A stretch of DNA of 64,000 nt from Chryseobacterium sp. SC28 (GTDB taxonomy: Bacteria > Bacteroidota > Bacteroidia > Flavobacteriales > Weeksellaceae): NCBI RefSeq assembly GCF_003932955.1, contig NZ_QOVY01000006.1, positions 25,028-89,027 on the forward strand. The letters run 5' to 3'. The notes beneath the pieces were generated by a model. That model did not search any database and was not told the DNA's origin. It saw only the letters and a program-made list of their open reading frames with translations. The position numbers were made by a program, and so were the translations under genes. Of this stretch, positions 36,115 to 44,774 are shown one piece after another. Positions within the stretch are counted from its first letter, which is position 1, and each line of letters opens with the position of its first letter.

Positions 36115-36744
36115 TTAAAATCTAAAATTGAGGCTCAGTCCCGCTCTGGCATACGAGCTGGTGAATTGATCGTTAATAATGGTTGGTGTCACGGCGAGAT
36201 CGGGATCGTGCCGGCCTTCGTAGAGATGCGCATCCACCACTGCATCTACAATGTTGAGAATGTAAATCAAGGCAGAGATCCCGATGGCATAGTCGCGCTG
36301 TCGTTTGGAACTGTCCTGAGCATTTCCGAGAACCGTTTTGTCGATCCCGTTGATTCCAGAAAACTCGTGCGGGAGACCATTGAGCTCTGCAATGAAGGCC
36401 TCTCTGTATCGCCTGTATTGTTTGTCATTCCAAAGCGCAATGCCAATTCCTGTACCGACGGCGCCCCAGACGATGGGGATTTTCCAATATTTTTTGTTGT
36501 AAAACTGGCCCAGTCCCGGCAAAACTGCCGAATACAATCCTGCTTTAGCGGGACTTAATTTGGTAACTTTGGCAGGGGCTTTCTTTTGATCGATCTCGCC
36601 CAAAATCTGCGCTTCGGATCTTGGTTTTGCAGCCGGGATGCTGTCTTTGGGAAGATTTTCCACACGGATGGTATCATTGGGATTGACCTGCGAAAAAGCA
36701 AAACAGAAAGAAAGAAACAAAAAAAAGGTGATTAATTTCTTCAT
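36115..36744 (-). CDS. DUF5683 family exported protein
   Basis: A 209-residue protein with a signal peptide (ending FAFSQ). A proline/lysine-rich linker (about 25-65) leads to the conserved DUF5683 core: SAVLPGLGQFYNKKYWKIPIVWGAVGTG, then YRRYREAF, IGISALIYILNIVDAVVDAHLY. Two hydrophobic segments lie in the core. The ATG directly abuts the parB stop codon, so translation is probably coupled. Function is unknown. It is a conserved member of the parAB-dapB-lepB cluster of flavobacteria. Confidence 0.85.
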   Translation of the reverse strand: MKKLITFFLFLSFCFAFSQVNPNDTIRVENLPKDSIPAAKPRSEAQILGEIDQKKAPAKVTKLSPAKAGLYSAVLPGLGQFYNKKYWKIPIVWGAVGTGIGIALWNDKQYRRYREAFIAELNGLPHEFSGINGIDKTVLGNAQDSSKRQRDYAIGISALIYILNIVDAVVDAHLYEGRHDPDLAVTPTIINDQFTSSYARAGLSLNFRF

Positions 36745-37635
36745 TTACTTGATATGATCCAGAATGCTTTGCAGTTCTTCTTCATTTTTAAAATCGAGGA
36801 CGATCTTTCCTTTTTTTCCGTTAGCTGCCGATTTGATTTCCACTTTCACATTCAAAATGTCGGACAGATTTTTCTGAGCTTTTTTGAAATGATTGGGGAT
36901 TACGACCGGCTTTACGATCTTCTCGCTGCCATTATCGTTTTTCATCAAGCCTGCCAAACGTTCTGCTTGGCGCACGTTGAGCTGTTCTTTGATAATCCTG
37001 TCGAAAAGCATTTGGCGCTTCTCCTCAGAATCCAGCCCCATCATTGCGCGACCGTGACCGGCCGAGATTTGCCCACTGCGGATTCCTTTTTGAATGTCGG
37101 GAGATAATTTTAGAAGTCTGATGCTGTTTGTAATGGTACTTCGCTCTTTACCAACACGTTGGCTAAGGTTTTCCTGAGTCATTCCCACTTCATCCAGCAA
37201 GCGTTGATAAGTCAGCGCCACCTCGATTGGGTCCAGATCTTCTCTCTGGATATTCTCTACCAAAGCCATCTCCAGCAATTCCTGATCATTCACCAAGCGG
37301 ATGTACGCCGGGATGGTTTCTTTGCCGGCAATTTTGGATGCGCGATAGCGTCTTTCTCCGGAAATAATCTCGAACTTTTGCCCATCTTTTCTGACCGTAA
37401 TCGGCTGGATGATACCCAAACTCTTGATTGATGCGGCCAAGTCGTTCAGGGCTTTTTCGTCAAAAAAAGTTCGTGGCTGGTTGCCATTGGGATAGATGTC
37501 CTCAATGGCAATTTCTACGACATTGCCTACCAAAAATCTTGCGCCTTCGTCGGAAGCGGAGTTGATATTGGTTTTGCTTTCGGCATTTAGAATGGCGCCC
37601 AAGCCCCGCCCCATTGCTCTGGTTTTGTCTTTCAT
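36745..37635 (-). CDS. parB: Chromosome partitioning protein ParB
   Basis: A centromere-binding CTPase that loads on parS and recruits SMC. It has 296 residues from MKDKTRAMGRGLGAIL, the usual ParB N-terminus. The frame extends further upstream but overlaps parA, so the start at 37635 is preferred. Motifs are GNQPRTFFDEKALNDLAASI, the CTP-binding GERRYRASKIAG, and the helix-turn-helix MTQENLSQRVGKERSTITNSIRLL (its halves separated by VGKERS). A C-terminal dimerisation domain ends the protein. It lies 20 bases after parA. Confidence 0.96.
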   Translation of the reverse strand: MKDKTRAMGRGLGAILNAESKTNINSASDEGARFLVGNVVEIAIEDIYPNGNQPRTFFDEKALNDLAASIKSLGIIQPITVRKDGQKFEIISGERRYRASKIAGKETIPAYIRLVNDQELLEMALVENIQREDLDPIEVALTYQRLLDEVGMTQENLSQRVGKERSTITNSIRLLKLSPDIQKGIRSGQISAGHGRAMMGLDSEEKRQMLFDRIIKEQLNVRQAERLAGLMKNDNGSEKIVKPVVIPNHFKKAQKNLSDILNVKVEIKSAANGKKGKIVLDFKNEEELQSILDHIK

Positions 37636-37655
37636 ATTATGCTGATTGCTACTTG

Positions 37656-38447
37656 CTAACGCAAATCGCCTTTTAATTTTTTGATCAATTTTTCGTTTCG
37701 CAACAGTACTTCTTCTGCCAGCTGGATGTACTGGACGGCGCCTCTGCTTTCTGCATCGTAACTCAGGATGCTTTCGCCGAAACTTGGCGCTTCGCTCAAT
37801 CGCACATTCCTGCTGATAATGGTTTCGAACACCATCTCCGGAAAATGCGAATTGACCTCCTCCACCACTTGATTGGACAATCGCAAACGGCTGTCGAACA
37901 TCGTCAGCAACAATCCTTCTATGTCTAAGTCCGGATTGTGAATCTTCTGTACATTTTTGATGGTGTTGAGCAACTTCCCCAGACCTTCCAGCGCGAAATA
38001 TTCGCATTGAATTGGGATGATCACAGAGTCTGCCGCCGTCAGCGCATTGATGGTGATCAAGCCCAAACTGGGTGCGCAATCGATGATGATGTAATCGTAC
38101 TGATCTCTAATTGGTTTCAAGGCTTCGCGCATCATATACTCTCGGTTTTCGCGATCTACCAATTCTATTTCTGCAGCCACCAAATCGATATGGGAAGGAA
38201 TGATATCCACGTTGGGTGACGTGGTAGGCAGGATGCACTTGGCAGCTGTTGCGCTATGCTCCAATAAATGATAGGTAGAAAAATTGATCTCCTCTACTCC
38301 CAAACCAGAGCTTGCATTGGCCTGCGGATCTGCGTCTATCAAAAGAATTCTTTTTTCCAGCACACCCAGAGCCGATGCCAAATTAACGGCAGTCGTGGTT
38401 TTGCCAACCCCGCCCTTCTGATTTGCAACCCCAATAATTTTTCCCAT
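37656..38447 (-). CDS. parA: Chromosome partitioning ATPase ParA
   Basis: A Walker-type ATPase that drives origin segregation with ParB. The deviant Walker A is NQKGGVGKTTTAVNLA, the A' motif is LLIDADPQANASSG, and Walker B is YIIIDCAPSLG. The start at MGKIIGVANQ is chosen; ATGs two and seven codons upstream are also in frame, and the nearer one is equally plausible. At 263 residues it is a typical chromosomal Soj/ParA without an N-terminal DNA-binding domain. It is first in parA-parB-DUF5683-dapB-lepB. Confidence 0.96.
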   Translation of the reverse strand: MGKIIGVANQKGGVGKTTTAVNLASALGVLEKRILLIDADPQANASSGLGVEEINFSTYHLLEHSATAAKCILPTTSPNVDIIPSHIDLVAAEIELVDRENREYMMREALKPIRDQYDYIIIDCAPSLGLITINALTAADSVIIPIQCEYFALEGLGKLLNTIKNVQKIHNPDLDIEGLLLTMFDSRLRLSNQVVEEVNSHFPEMVFETIISRNVRLSEAPSFGESILSYDAESRGAVQYIQLAEEVLLRNEKLIKKLKGDLR

Positions 38448-38634
38448 ACCCATGAATTTAATCGTCAAAAATACGATTTTTTAATACTTCTAAATTCTAT
38501 AAAGTGAAGCTGAGCGGTTAAAGTTCTGTTAATTAGTCATTTGTCAACAAAAAAAATTATCCACATTTCATTAAATAATGTGGATAATTATAAAAAACGG
38601 GATATTAATTATTTATATATGGTTGATTATCAAA

Positions 38635-39456
38635 TCATTCTATTTTCATAGAAATTGGCATTCTGAAAGATGATCTCACAGCTTTTCCTTTCCACAGTGC
38701 GGGCTTCCATTTGGTTTTAATGGATTTTACCGTACGTTCTGCCTCTGCATTAAAGTCTGGATCTAAACCACTCACTTTCAGGTTAGAAATACTTCCGTCT
38801 TTTTCTACCACAAAAGTAATGATGCCGGACACGGTACCCGTTTTATCCACAGCTTCTGTATCGAAGTTCTGAGCCACCTTTTCACGAAATGCGTCGATGC
38901 CACCCTTGAAATCTGCTGCAACATCCACTTCCGATGTGCCTCGGATTTTATCCGGATCTTCCGCCAGTGTTGCCGGTGCGTAAACCTTTGCGGGTGGATC
39001 TGCAGTCACAATTGGTGGTACATAAGCGATGTCGGTCGGCTCGCCAGATTTCGTTTTCTGTCCTATGGCTGCCCCTTCGAAATCTTGCTTCGTTGGGAGC
39101 GGAATGTCTTTTTTGATATCGCGAACGGGATTATATTCAGGATTGATTACCGTTTTGATATTGGGCGGAATGTTAGCCGCCTTGCTTACTTTGGTGATTT
39201 CCGGCGCTATCTGCACAGGATCTAAAACAAAGGGGTCAGAATCCGGTACTTTTTCTATGACAATATCTGAACTAAATGCGGAAACAATTAGTGGAATAAC
39301 CGCTACAAAAGCAAAAAAGGCAACGCCGATAAGCACGGCTCTTGTAAGATCTTTGGCATAGCCGTTTCTGAGCGCATAGGCGCCGTAGGCTTTGTTTCTG
39401 TTGGCAAAAACAATTTCGTCTAAATTATCTTTTGCGAAGAGATTTTTCATAATCAT
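38635..39456 (-). CDS. Energy transducer TonB
   Basis: A 273-residue inner-membrane protein that couples the proton gradient to outer-membrane receptors. The N-terminal cytoplasmic part (NRNKAYGAYALR, typical of Bacteroidota TonB) is followed by one transmembrane helix (about 39-61). A proline-rich periplasmic stretch comes next (90-165). The TonB C-terminal domain ends it (about 190-273, TVSGIITFVVEKDGSISNL, then SIKTKWKPALWKGK and VRSSFRMPI). A second ATG two codons in (39450) is an alternative start. No exbB or exbD is adjacent. Confidence 0.92.
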   Translation of the reverse strand: MIMKNLFAKDNLDEIVFANRNKAYGAYALRNGYAKDLTRAVLIGVAFFAFVAVIPLIVSAFSSDIVIEKVPDSDPFVLDPVQIAPEITKVSKAANIPPNIKTVINPEYNPVRDIKKDIPLPTKQDFEGAAIGQKTKSGEPTDIAYVPPIVTADPPAKVYAPATLAEDPDKIRGTSEVDVAADFKGGIDAFREKVAQNFDTEAVDKTGTVSGIITFVVEKDGSISNLKVSGLDPDFNAEAERTVKSIKTKWKPALWKGKAVRSSFRMPISMKIE

Positions 39457-39625
39457 AAATTTTAAAATTAGATAATTGGTAATAATTCAGGATGATTAAT
39501 AAAAACACATCAAACAACATTCCATTTTATAGCTCGATTATTAAGATTTCTGGGATAAGACTGTCTATATTTCAAATTTGAACTGTGAAAATTGTATCTG
39601 TCAAAAATTTATGTAATTTAATGTA

Positions 39626-40963
39626 ATGAAAATCTGGATAATCATTGGTTTGATCTTCGGAGTTCTGATGAAGGCTCAGGACGGTTTTGTCTTGGAAAAT
39701 GCGGAAAAAACGGTAATCAAATTTAAACTGATTAACAATATGATCTTCGTTCCGGTAACTGTAAATGAGGTGGAACTGACTTTCCTTTTGGACTCCGGGA
39801 TCGCAGAAACTTTGCTTTTCAGTTTGGAAAATAAGACGGTTGATTTTAAAAATACCGAAAAAATTACTTTTAAGGGTTTGGGAGAAACCGTGAGTATCGA
39901 AGCTTTGAAATCGATTAAAAACAACGTTGTGATCGGCAAAAATTTCGTAGACAAATCGCATACCATTTTTCTGGTGTTGGATGAGGATTTTAACATTTCT
40001 CAGGATATTGGGATTCCTGTAAATGGCATAATTGGCTACTATTTCTTCAAAAATCATCCGGTGGAGATCAATTACATCAAAAAAACAATAACGGTTTACA
40101 AGGATCAGAGCCAATTTCCAAAGAAAATCAAGCGATTTTCCGGTTTTCCAATGAGCGTGGAATACAGCAAACCCTATATGATGGCCGATGTGGAACTGAA
40201 ACACGAGAAGGAAAGCTCGAAACTGCTGTTGGATCTTGGCAACACCGATTCGGTTTGGCTTTTTCCAGCACTGATAAAAAACTTCATCTACAACCGTCCC
40301 AACATTGACGATTTTTTGGGGCGCGGTTTCAGTGGTGATATCTTTGGGAAACGCAGCCGCATCAATTCTTTGTCCATCGGAAATTTCAGATTTAATAAAC
40401 CGGTTGCTTCGATGCCCGATGAATATTCGATCCAGCATCTCAAATTGGTGAACGACAGAAAAGGATCTATCGGTTCCGAAATTCTCCGTAGATTCACCGT
40501 GATTTTTGATTATCCCGATCGGAAAATCTATTTCAATGCCAACAAAGATGTAAACGATCCATTCTTGATCGACGGTAGCGGACTGGAGATCAAGCAGGAT
40601 GGACTGCTGTGGGAAAAAGAAGAGGTGCGCGTAAAAACGGCGAAACTAAACCCTTCTTCCAACGCCATCAATGTGCTCGATAACGGAGCTGAAAGTTTCC
40701 AATACAAATTCACTTTGAAACCTTTGTTTTTGGTTTCCGGAACGCGGAAAGATTCGCCGGCGCAGAAAGCGGGAATTCTGAAAAATGATAAACTGATCGC
40801 CATCGACGGCAAGCAGACCAAAGAAATGAGCTTAAACAAAATCCAGCAAATCCTCAAAACCAATGTGAATAGAAATATAAATATCGAGATCAATCGAAAT
40901 GGCATTCTTCTGAAATTTCAGCTAACCCTTTCAGATCCAATTCCTTATATAGAAGAGGATTGA
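39626..40963 (+). CDS. Exported retropepsin-like aspartic protease with PDZ domain
   Basis: A 445-residue protein with a signal peptide (ending VLMKAQ). Residues 35-160 form a first retropepsin-like lobe with the active-site-like LTFLLDSGIAETL (Asp56-Ser-Gly). A second lobe carries LLLDLGNTDSVWL (Asp203-Leu-Gly-Asn). A PDZ domain closes the protein (about 345-440, SGTRKDSPAQKAGILKNDKLIAIDG). The first motif is a good D-S/T-G match and the second is looser, so activity of the pair is uncertain. It is a single gene; homologues are common in Bacteroidota but the substrate is unknown. Confidence 0.82.
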   Translation: MKIWIIIGLIFGVLMKAQDGFVLENAEKTVIKFKLINNMIFVPVTVNEVELTFLLDSGIAETLLFSLENKTVDFKNTEKITFKGLGETVSIEALKSIKNNVVIGKNFVDKSHTIFLVLDEDFNISQDIGIPVNGIIGYYFFKNHPVEINYIKKTITVYKDQSQFPKKIKRFSGFPMSVEYSKPYMMADVELKHEKESSKLLLDLGNTDSVWLFPALIKNFIYNRPNIDDFLGRGFSGDIFGKRSRINSLSIGNFRFNKPVASMPDEYSIQHLKLVNDRKGSIGSEILRRFTVIFDYPDRKIYFNANKDVNDPFLIDGSGLEIKQDGLLWEKEEVRVKTAKLNPSSNAINVLDNGAESFQYKFTLKPLFLVSGTRKDSPAQKAGILKNDKLIAIDGKQTKEMSLNKIQQILKTNVNRNINIEINRNGILLKFQLTLSDPIPYIEED

Positions 40964-41007
40964 TAAAAGATTTTTAATTTATATTTTGTAAACCTAAAAA
41001 TACGCTG

Positions 41008-41523
41008 ATGAACGAAACACTCAACAACATCCGAAACCGGCCGAGATTCAAACTTTATACAGATCTTTCTCCCGAAGAGTATGAAGCCAATCTGCGGGAT
41101 TATCTCGGCAAGCACCACACTCAATTTTTTGGAAATATCAATAGGGAAATGGCCACCATTTTTGTGAATAACGGCAAAGACAGCTATTGGAAACCCAACC
41201 TGTCATTAAGAATCGAAAAAGAAGATGAAAAAACCGTCGTCCGAGGGATTTTTGGACCCAGCTCGGCCGTCTGGACGTTTTTTATGTTTCTGTATTTTGT
41301 ATTTACAGTTGCCTGGATGGTTTTTTTTACTTTATTCTACGTCGAGAAGACGCTGAAGACAAACAATTTTCCTTGGGCCTTGCCGGCTTCATTTGTAGTT
41401 TTGGGATTGATTGCGCTCACTTATGCTGCCGCCAGGTTCGGACAGTATAAAGCCAAAGATGAGATGCGCGAACTGAGAAGATTTGCAGAAGAATCGACCT
41501 ACCACACCGAGAAAAAGAATTAA
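41008..41523 (+). CDS. Hypothetical membrane protein
   Basis: A 171-residue protein I do not recognise. Residues 1-85 are soluble and mixed alpha/beta. Two transmembrane helices follow (about 91-114, VWTFFMFLYFVFTVAWMVFF, and 126-147), then a charged C-terminal helix. Its stop codon overlaps that of the convergent glycosyltransferase gene by 3-4 bases, so there is no room for a terminator. It lies 44 bases after the retropepsin/PDZ gene and may be co-transcribed with it. Confidence 0.75.
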   Translation: MNETLNNIRNRPRFKLYTDLSPEEYEANLRDYLGKHHTQFFGNINREMATIFVNNGKDSYWKPNLSLRIEKEDEKTVVRGIFGPSSAVWTFFMFLYFVFTVAWMVFFTLFYVEKTLKTNNFPWALPASFVVLGLIALTYAAARFGQYKAKDEMRELRRFAEESTYHTEKKN

Positions 41524-42353
41524 TTCTTGATTTTACGAGCTTCTATCAAATGCTTTACTTTGAGGCCAATTTTCATTAATGCAAACTGAAAAGGCTTCTG
41601 TTTTCTGTAATATTTGTTGATAAAAATATCCATCGCACCGAAAAAGCGGTTGAGATAAACCCTATCTTTTACGGTGCTTTCGCCTTTGTAATGCAGGATC
41701 GCATATTTCCCATAATAGATATTTTTGTAGCCGTGTCGGAGCAAAGTGTAACAAAGATCAATGTCTTCGCCGTACATAAAATAGCGTTCGTCGAAACCCC
41801 CAATTTTTTCATAAACTGATTTTTTGACCAGCAAATTGGCGCCCGTCATCACTTCTACTTCGGCAATTTCGGATTCCCCAATGTCGTTCCGGTAATAGGT
41901 TTTGGAATCGTTCTTCAGCGTTGTGAACAATTTTTCGAAAGAATTCAAAAGGGCAGGAACAGATCGTTTGCTTTCCGGCAAAAAACGACCATCGGCATTG
42001 TGCATCCGCAGTCCCAAAGCGCCAAGATTCTCTTGCTGATCTGCAAAATCCAGAATTTCTCTGAAATAGTTGCCTTCGATTTCTGTGTCCGGATTCAGAA
42101 TGTAGATATACTCGCCTTTGGCTTCCTTTACGCCCAGATTATTGGCTTTGGCAAAACCGAGATTGGCGTCCAGCGCCGCAAATTTCACAGTCGGAAATTC
42201 CGGAATAAGAGCTTTCCAAGCTTGATCGGGTGAATGATTATCCACAACGATGATCTCATACTCGAAGCCGTGAAAATACTTTTGGATCGATAGAATACAG
42301 TTTTTCAGCAGATCTTTTACCTGATAATGGACAATGACAACACTTACTTTCAT
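41520..42353 (-). CDS. Family 2 glycosyltransferase
   Basis: A 277-residue GT-A fold enzyme, probably rhamnosyl- or hexosyltransferase-like. Visible are VVIVHYQVKDLL, the nucleotide-binding VVDNHSPDQ, AKANNLGVKEAKGEYIYILNPDTEI (a DxD-like NPDTE) and the acceptor-site MYGEDIDLCYTLLRHGYKN. The ATG overlaps the recR stop by one base (TGATG), so it is translationally coupled to a DNA-repair gene with no obvious functional link. The acceptor is unknown; cell-surface glycan is likely. Confidence 0.9.
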   Translation of the reverse strand: MKVSVVIVHYQVKDLLKNCILSIQKYFHGFEYEIIVVDNHSPDQAWKALIPEFPTVKFAALDANLGFAKANNLGVKEAKGEYIYILNPDTEIEGNYFREILDFADQQENLGALGLRMHNADGRFLPESKRSVPALLNSFEKLFTTLKNDSKTYYRNDIGESEIAEVEVMTGANLLVKKSVYEKIGGFDERYFMYGEDIDLCYTLLRHGYKNIYYGKYAILHYKGESTVKDRVYLNRFFGAMDIFINKYYRKQKPFQFALMKIGLKVKHLIEARKIKN

Positions 42354-42964
42354 CAGCCGGCTTCGTTGTAAACAGTTCTGTTGACGATGGAGCGCCCGAG
42401 CGATATTTCGTCGGCATATTCCAGTTCATCGCCCACGGAAATTCCTCTGGCAATGCTGGAAAACACGATCGGAAACGTTTTGAATTTTTTATAAATATAA
42501 TAAGCTGTGGTGTCGCCTTCCATAGTAGCACTCAACGCAAAAATCAGTTCTTTTATTGTGCCGGACAGTAGTTTTTTCTCTAAGCTTCCGATTCGGAGTT
42601 GGCTGGGACCGATGCCTTCCATCGGAGAAATCTTGCCGCCGAGCACAAGATATTTGCCTCGGAATTTGCCCGTATTTTCGATGGCCATTACATCCCGAAC
42701 ATCTTCTACCACGCAAAGCAAATCATCTGTCCGCTTGTGGTCTCTACAAATATCGCATACATCCGAATCCGAAAAATTATGGCATTCTTTGCAATATTTG
42801 ATTTCCGTAACCAAGGCTTGGATAGATGATCCCAAAGAAATCCCTTGAGAAACAGGCTGCCGGAGCAGATGCAAGGCCAACCGAAGCGCGGATTTTTTCC
42901 CGATGCCCGGCAGACCGGCAATTTCTTCTACAGCTTTTGATAAAACTTTGCTTGGATAGTCCAT
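42353..42964 (-). CDS. recR: Recombination mediator RecR
   Basis: The RecFOR component that loads RecA on gapped DNA. It has 203 residues. An N-terminal helix-hairpin-helix (LPGIGKKSALRLALHLL) is followed by a four-cysteine zinc finger (CKECHNFSDSDVCDIC). The Toprim domain has LLCVVEDVRDVMAIENTG and LGGKISPMEGIGPSQL, and a C-terminal Walker B-like segment ends it. It is full length. It is upstream of, and overlaps by one base, the glycosyltransferase gene. Confidence 0.97.
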   Translation of the reverse strand: MDYPSKVLSKAVEEIAGLPGIGKKSALRLALHLLRQPVSQGISLGSSIQALVTEIKYCKECHNFSDSDVCDICRDHKRTDDLLCVVEDVRDVMAIENTGKFRGKYLVLGGKISPMEGIGPSQLRIGSLEKKLLSGTIKELIFALSATMEGDTTAYYIYKKFKTFPIVFSSIARGISVGDELEYADEISLGRSIVNRTVYNEAG

Positions 42965-43004
42965 AATTTAAGATAAAAGAATTGAGGAAAGATGCGGAAT
43001 TTTT

Positions 43005-43499
43005 TTAATCTTTGTTAATTCTTTCGTAGGTTTGGAAATAGAAATTATACTTGTTTTTCTCGTCTTTTTCGTGGAATTCTTCGTTGGTTTTCTGCCAGAT
43101 TTTCAGATCGATGTTTGGGAAAAAAGTATCGGCCTCGAAATCTTCGTCCACAAAGGTGATTTCTAAACGATCGGCCAGCTCCATCGTTTGTTTATAGATT
43201 TCGCCGCCGCCAATGATGAAGACATCCTCATCTATTTTCTTTGCAAATTTCAGCGCTTCTTTCAGTTTGGAAACGATCAGAATATCCTCCTGGAACCAGT
43301 TTTCTCGCCGGCTCACCACGATATTGGTTCGGTTGGGCAAAGGCTTTCCGATGCTCTCGTAGGTCTTTCTGCCCATCACCACGGGATGGTTTTCTGTAAG
43401 CGATTTGAAATGCTTCAGATCCTCGGGCAGGCGCCAAAGCAATCGATTGTCTTTCCCCAAAGCATTGTTTCTGCCGATGGCAGCGATTATCGTAATCAT
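43005..43499 (-). CDS. folA: Dihydrofolate reductase
   Basis: This enzyme reduces dihydrofolate to tetrahydrofolate with NADPH. It has 164 residues. The N-terminus MITIIAAIGRNNALGKDNRLLWRLPEDLKHF contains the folate-binding core and catalytic Asp. The cofactor region is VVMGRKTYESIGKPLPNRTNIV, followed by VFIIGGGEIYKQTM. It is a standard chromosomal type, not a mobile trimethoprim-resistant form as far as I can see. It is separated from recR by 40 bases on the same strand. No thyA is next to it. Confidence 0.97.
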   Translation of the reverse strand: MITIIAAIGRNNALGKDNRLLWRLPEDLKHFKSLTENHPVVMGRKTYESIGKPLPNRTNIVVSRRENWFQEDILIVSKLKEALKFAKKIDEDVFIIGGGEIYKQTMELADRLEITFVDEDFEADTFFPNIDLKIWQKTNEEFHEKDEKNKYNFYFQTYERINKD

Positions 43500-43568
43500 A
43501 ATAACTACAAAACTACATTTTTATGTTTAATTAAGAAAAAATTATGAGCGGTTAGTTTTCATATTTTG

Positions 43569-43576
43569 TATTTTTG
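43569..43576 (+). promoter_or_regulatory. Candidate -7 box upstream of glutaminyl cyclase
   Basis: TATTTTTG matches TAnnTTTG in the gap between divergent folA and the cyclase gene, about 90 bases before the ATG. No clear -33 TTG is at the right distance. Confidence 0.3.
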
Positions 43577-43665
43577 GCGAAGTTTCGAGCGTATGTATTT
43601 GCGTTTTGAGCAAATCAATTAATTTAAATCAAATCCGGAAACATCCGGCGAATAAAATATTCTAA

Positions 43666-44688
43666 ATGAAAAAGATTTTTTTAGCATCTGCCTTCGCACT
43701 TCTGATTTTGGTTGCTTGTAATAAGGATAAAGAGATTTTGAATTCTTTAAATGATTACAACCTCAGCCGGCAAGACAAGGGCTATCATTTTGGCGACAAA
43801 ATCCAAATCCCCCAAGATGTTTTGGAATATGCAGATGCCATCACGATAAGCCTGGCCGACCAAGAAAGCAGCAGCCTCATCATCGATCCAAAATTCTTCA
43901 CTTTGGGCGAAAATGATATCACATTTAACATCAAAATAAAAAACGGCGAAGTTTTGCAACAGGATGCAACCATCAATGTTTTTGCTAAAACCAAGGCCAG
44001 AGCGATGAGTTACGAGATAGTCAACCAATATCCGCACGATCCCAAGAACTTCGTTCAGGGTTTCCAGTTAGACGGCAATATTGTTTATGAATCTGATGGC
44101 CAAACCGGGCAATCGCGAATTCTGAAATATAATCTTGGAACTACAACGCCACTGGCAAGTACTTCGCAGCCGCAAGATGTTTTTTCCGAAGGGAGCGCCA
44201 TCGTGGGAGATAAAATCTATCAATTGACTTGGCAGAACAAAAAAGGTTTTATCTATGACAAAAACTCTTTGAAACTGATAAAAGAATTCCCGTATGACGG
44301 GATGATTGGCGAAGGCTGGGGGCTGACTTATGATGGTAAAGAACTTATACTTTCCGACGGAACGAAAAATCTGTATTTCCTGAATCCGGAAAATCCATCG
44401 AAAGTCGTGCGATATATTTCGGTGGCCAGCGACAAGGAAGCTTACGATCAATTAAATGAATTGGAATACCACAATGGCTCTATCTACGCCAACGTTTGGC
44501 AAAAACCCATTATCCTGCAAATTAATCCCGCTAACGGCGAAGTAACGGGCATTCTTGATCTATCTAATATCACAAAACAGAACACTACCGGAAATGACGA
44601 CGTTCTCAACGGCATAGCCTTCAAAGGCGACAATATGCTGATTACCGGGAAAAACTGGAGCAGAATCTACGAAATTGCCGTGAAATAA
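43666..44688 (+). CDS. Glutaminyl-peptide cyclotransferase, lipoprotein
   Basis: A 340-residue lipoprotein (ILVACNKDKE lipobox). It has a short N-terminal Ig-like part (about 50-105) and a five-bladed propeller of the plant/bacterial glutaminyl cyclase family. Visible features include YEIVNQYPHDPKNFVQGFQLDG, VYESDGQTGQSRI, YQLTWQNKKGFIYD and GEGWGLTYDGKELILSDGT. The family cyclises N-terminal glutamine to pyroglutamate. In Bacteroidota this fits the many exported proteins whose mature N-terminus is Gln, as several in this window are (signal peptides ending ...AQ). That link is inference. Confidence 0.92.
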   Translation: MKKIFLASAFALLILVACNKDKEILNSLNDYNLSRQDKGYHFGDKIQIPQDVLEYADAITISLADQESSSLIIDPKFFTLGENDITFNIKIKNGEVLQQDATINVFAKTKARAMSYEIVNQYPHDPKNFVQGFQLDGNIVYESDGQTGQSRILKYNLGTTTPLASTSQPQDVFSEGSAIVGDKIYQLTWQNKKGFIYDKNSLKLIKEFPYDGMIGEGWGLTYDGKELILSDGTKNLYFLNPENPSKVVRYISVASDKEAYDQLNELEYHNGSIYANVWQKPIILQINPANGEVTGILDLSNITKQNTTGNDDVLNGIAFKGDNMLITGKNWSRIYEIAVK

Positions 44689-44713
44689 AGTATCGAAAAT
44701 TTCGCTGAAAAAC

Positions 44714-44744
44714 CAAAAGAGCTTCCCAAAGGAAGCTTTTTTTT
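44714..44744 (+). terminator. Terminator after glutaminyl cyclase
   Basis: A stem AGCTTCC/GGAAGCT with loop CAAA runs into eight T residues, about 30 bases past the cyclase stop. It also faces the convergent trmB. Confidence 0.9.
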
Positions 44745-44774
44745 GTTGGGTGTTTTGTCGCAGTGGATAGACGT

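Noticed and set aside
36745-38079. A longer 444-codon version of ParB
   Set aside because: The extra N-terminal part overlaps parA in another frame and is not ParB-like. The family N-terminus starts at 37635.
39572-40438. A 288-codon minus-strand open frame antisense to the retropepsin/PDZ gene
   Set aside because: The plus-strand gene has a signal peptide, DSG motif and PDZ domain; the antisense frame has none.
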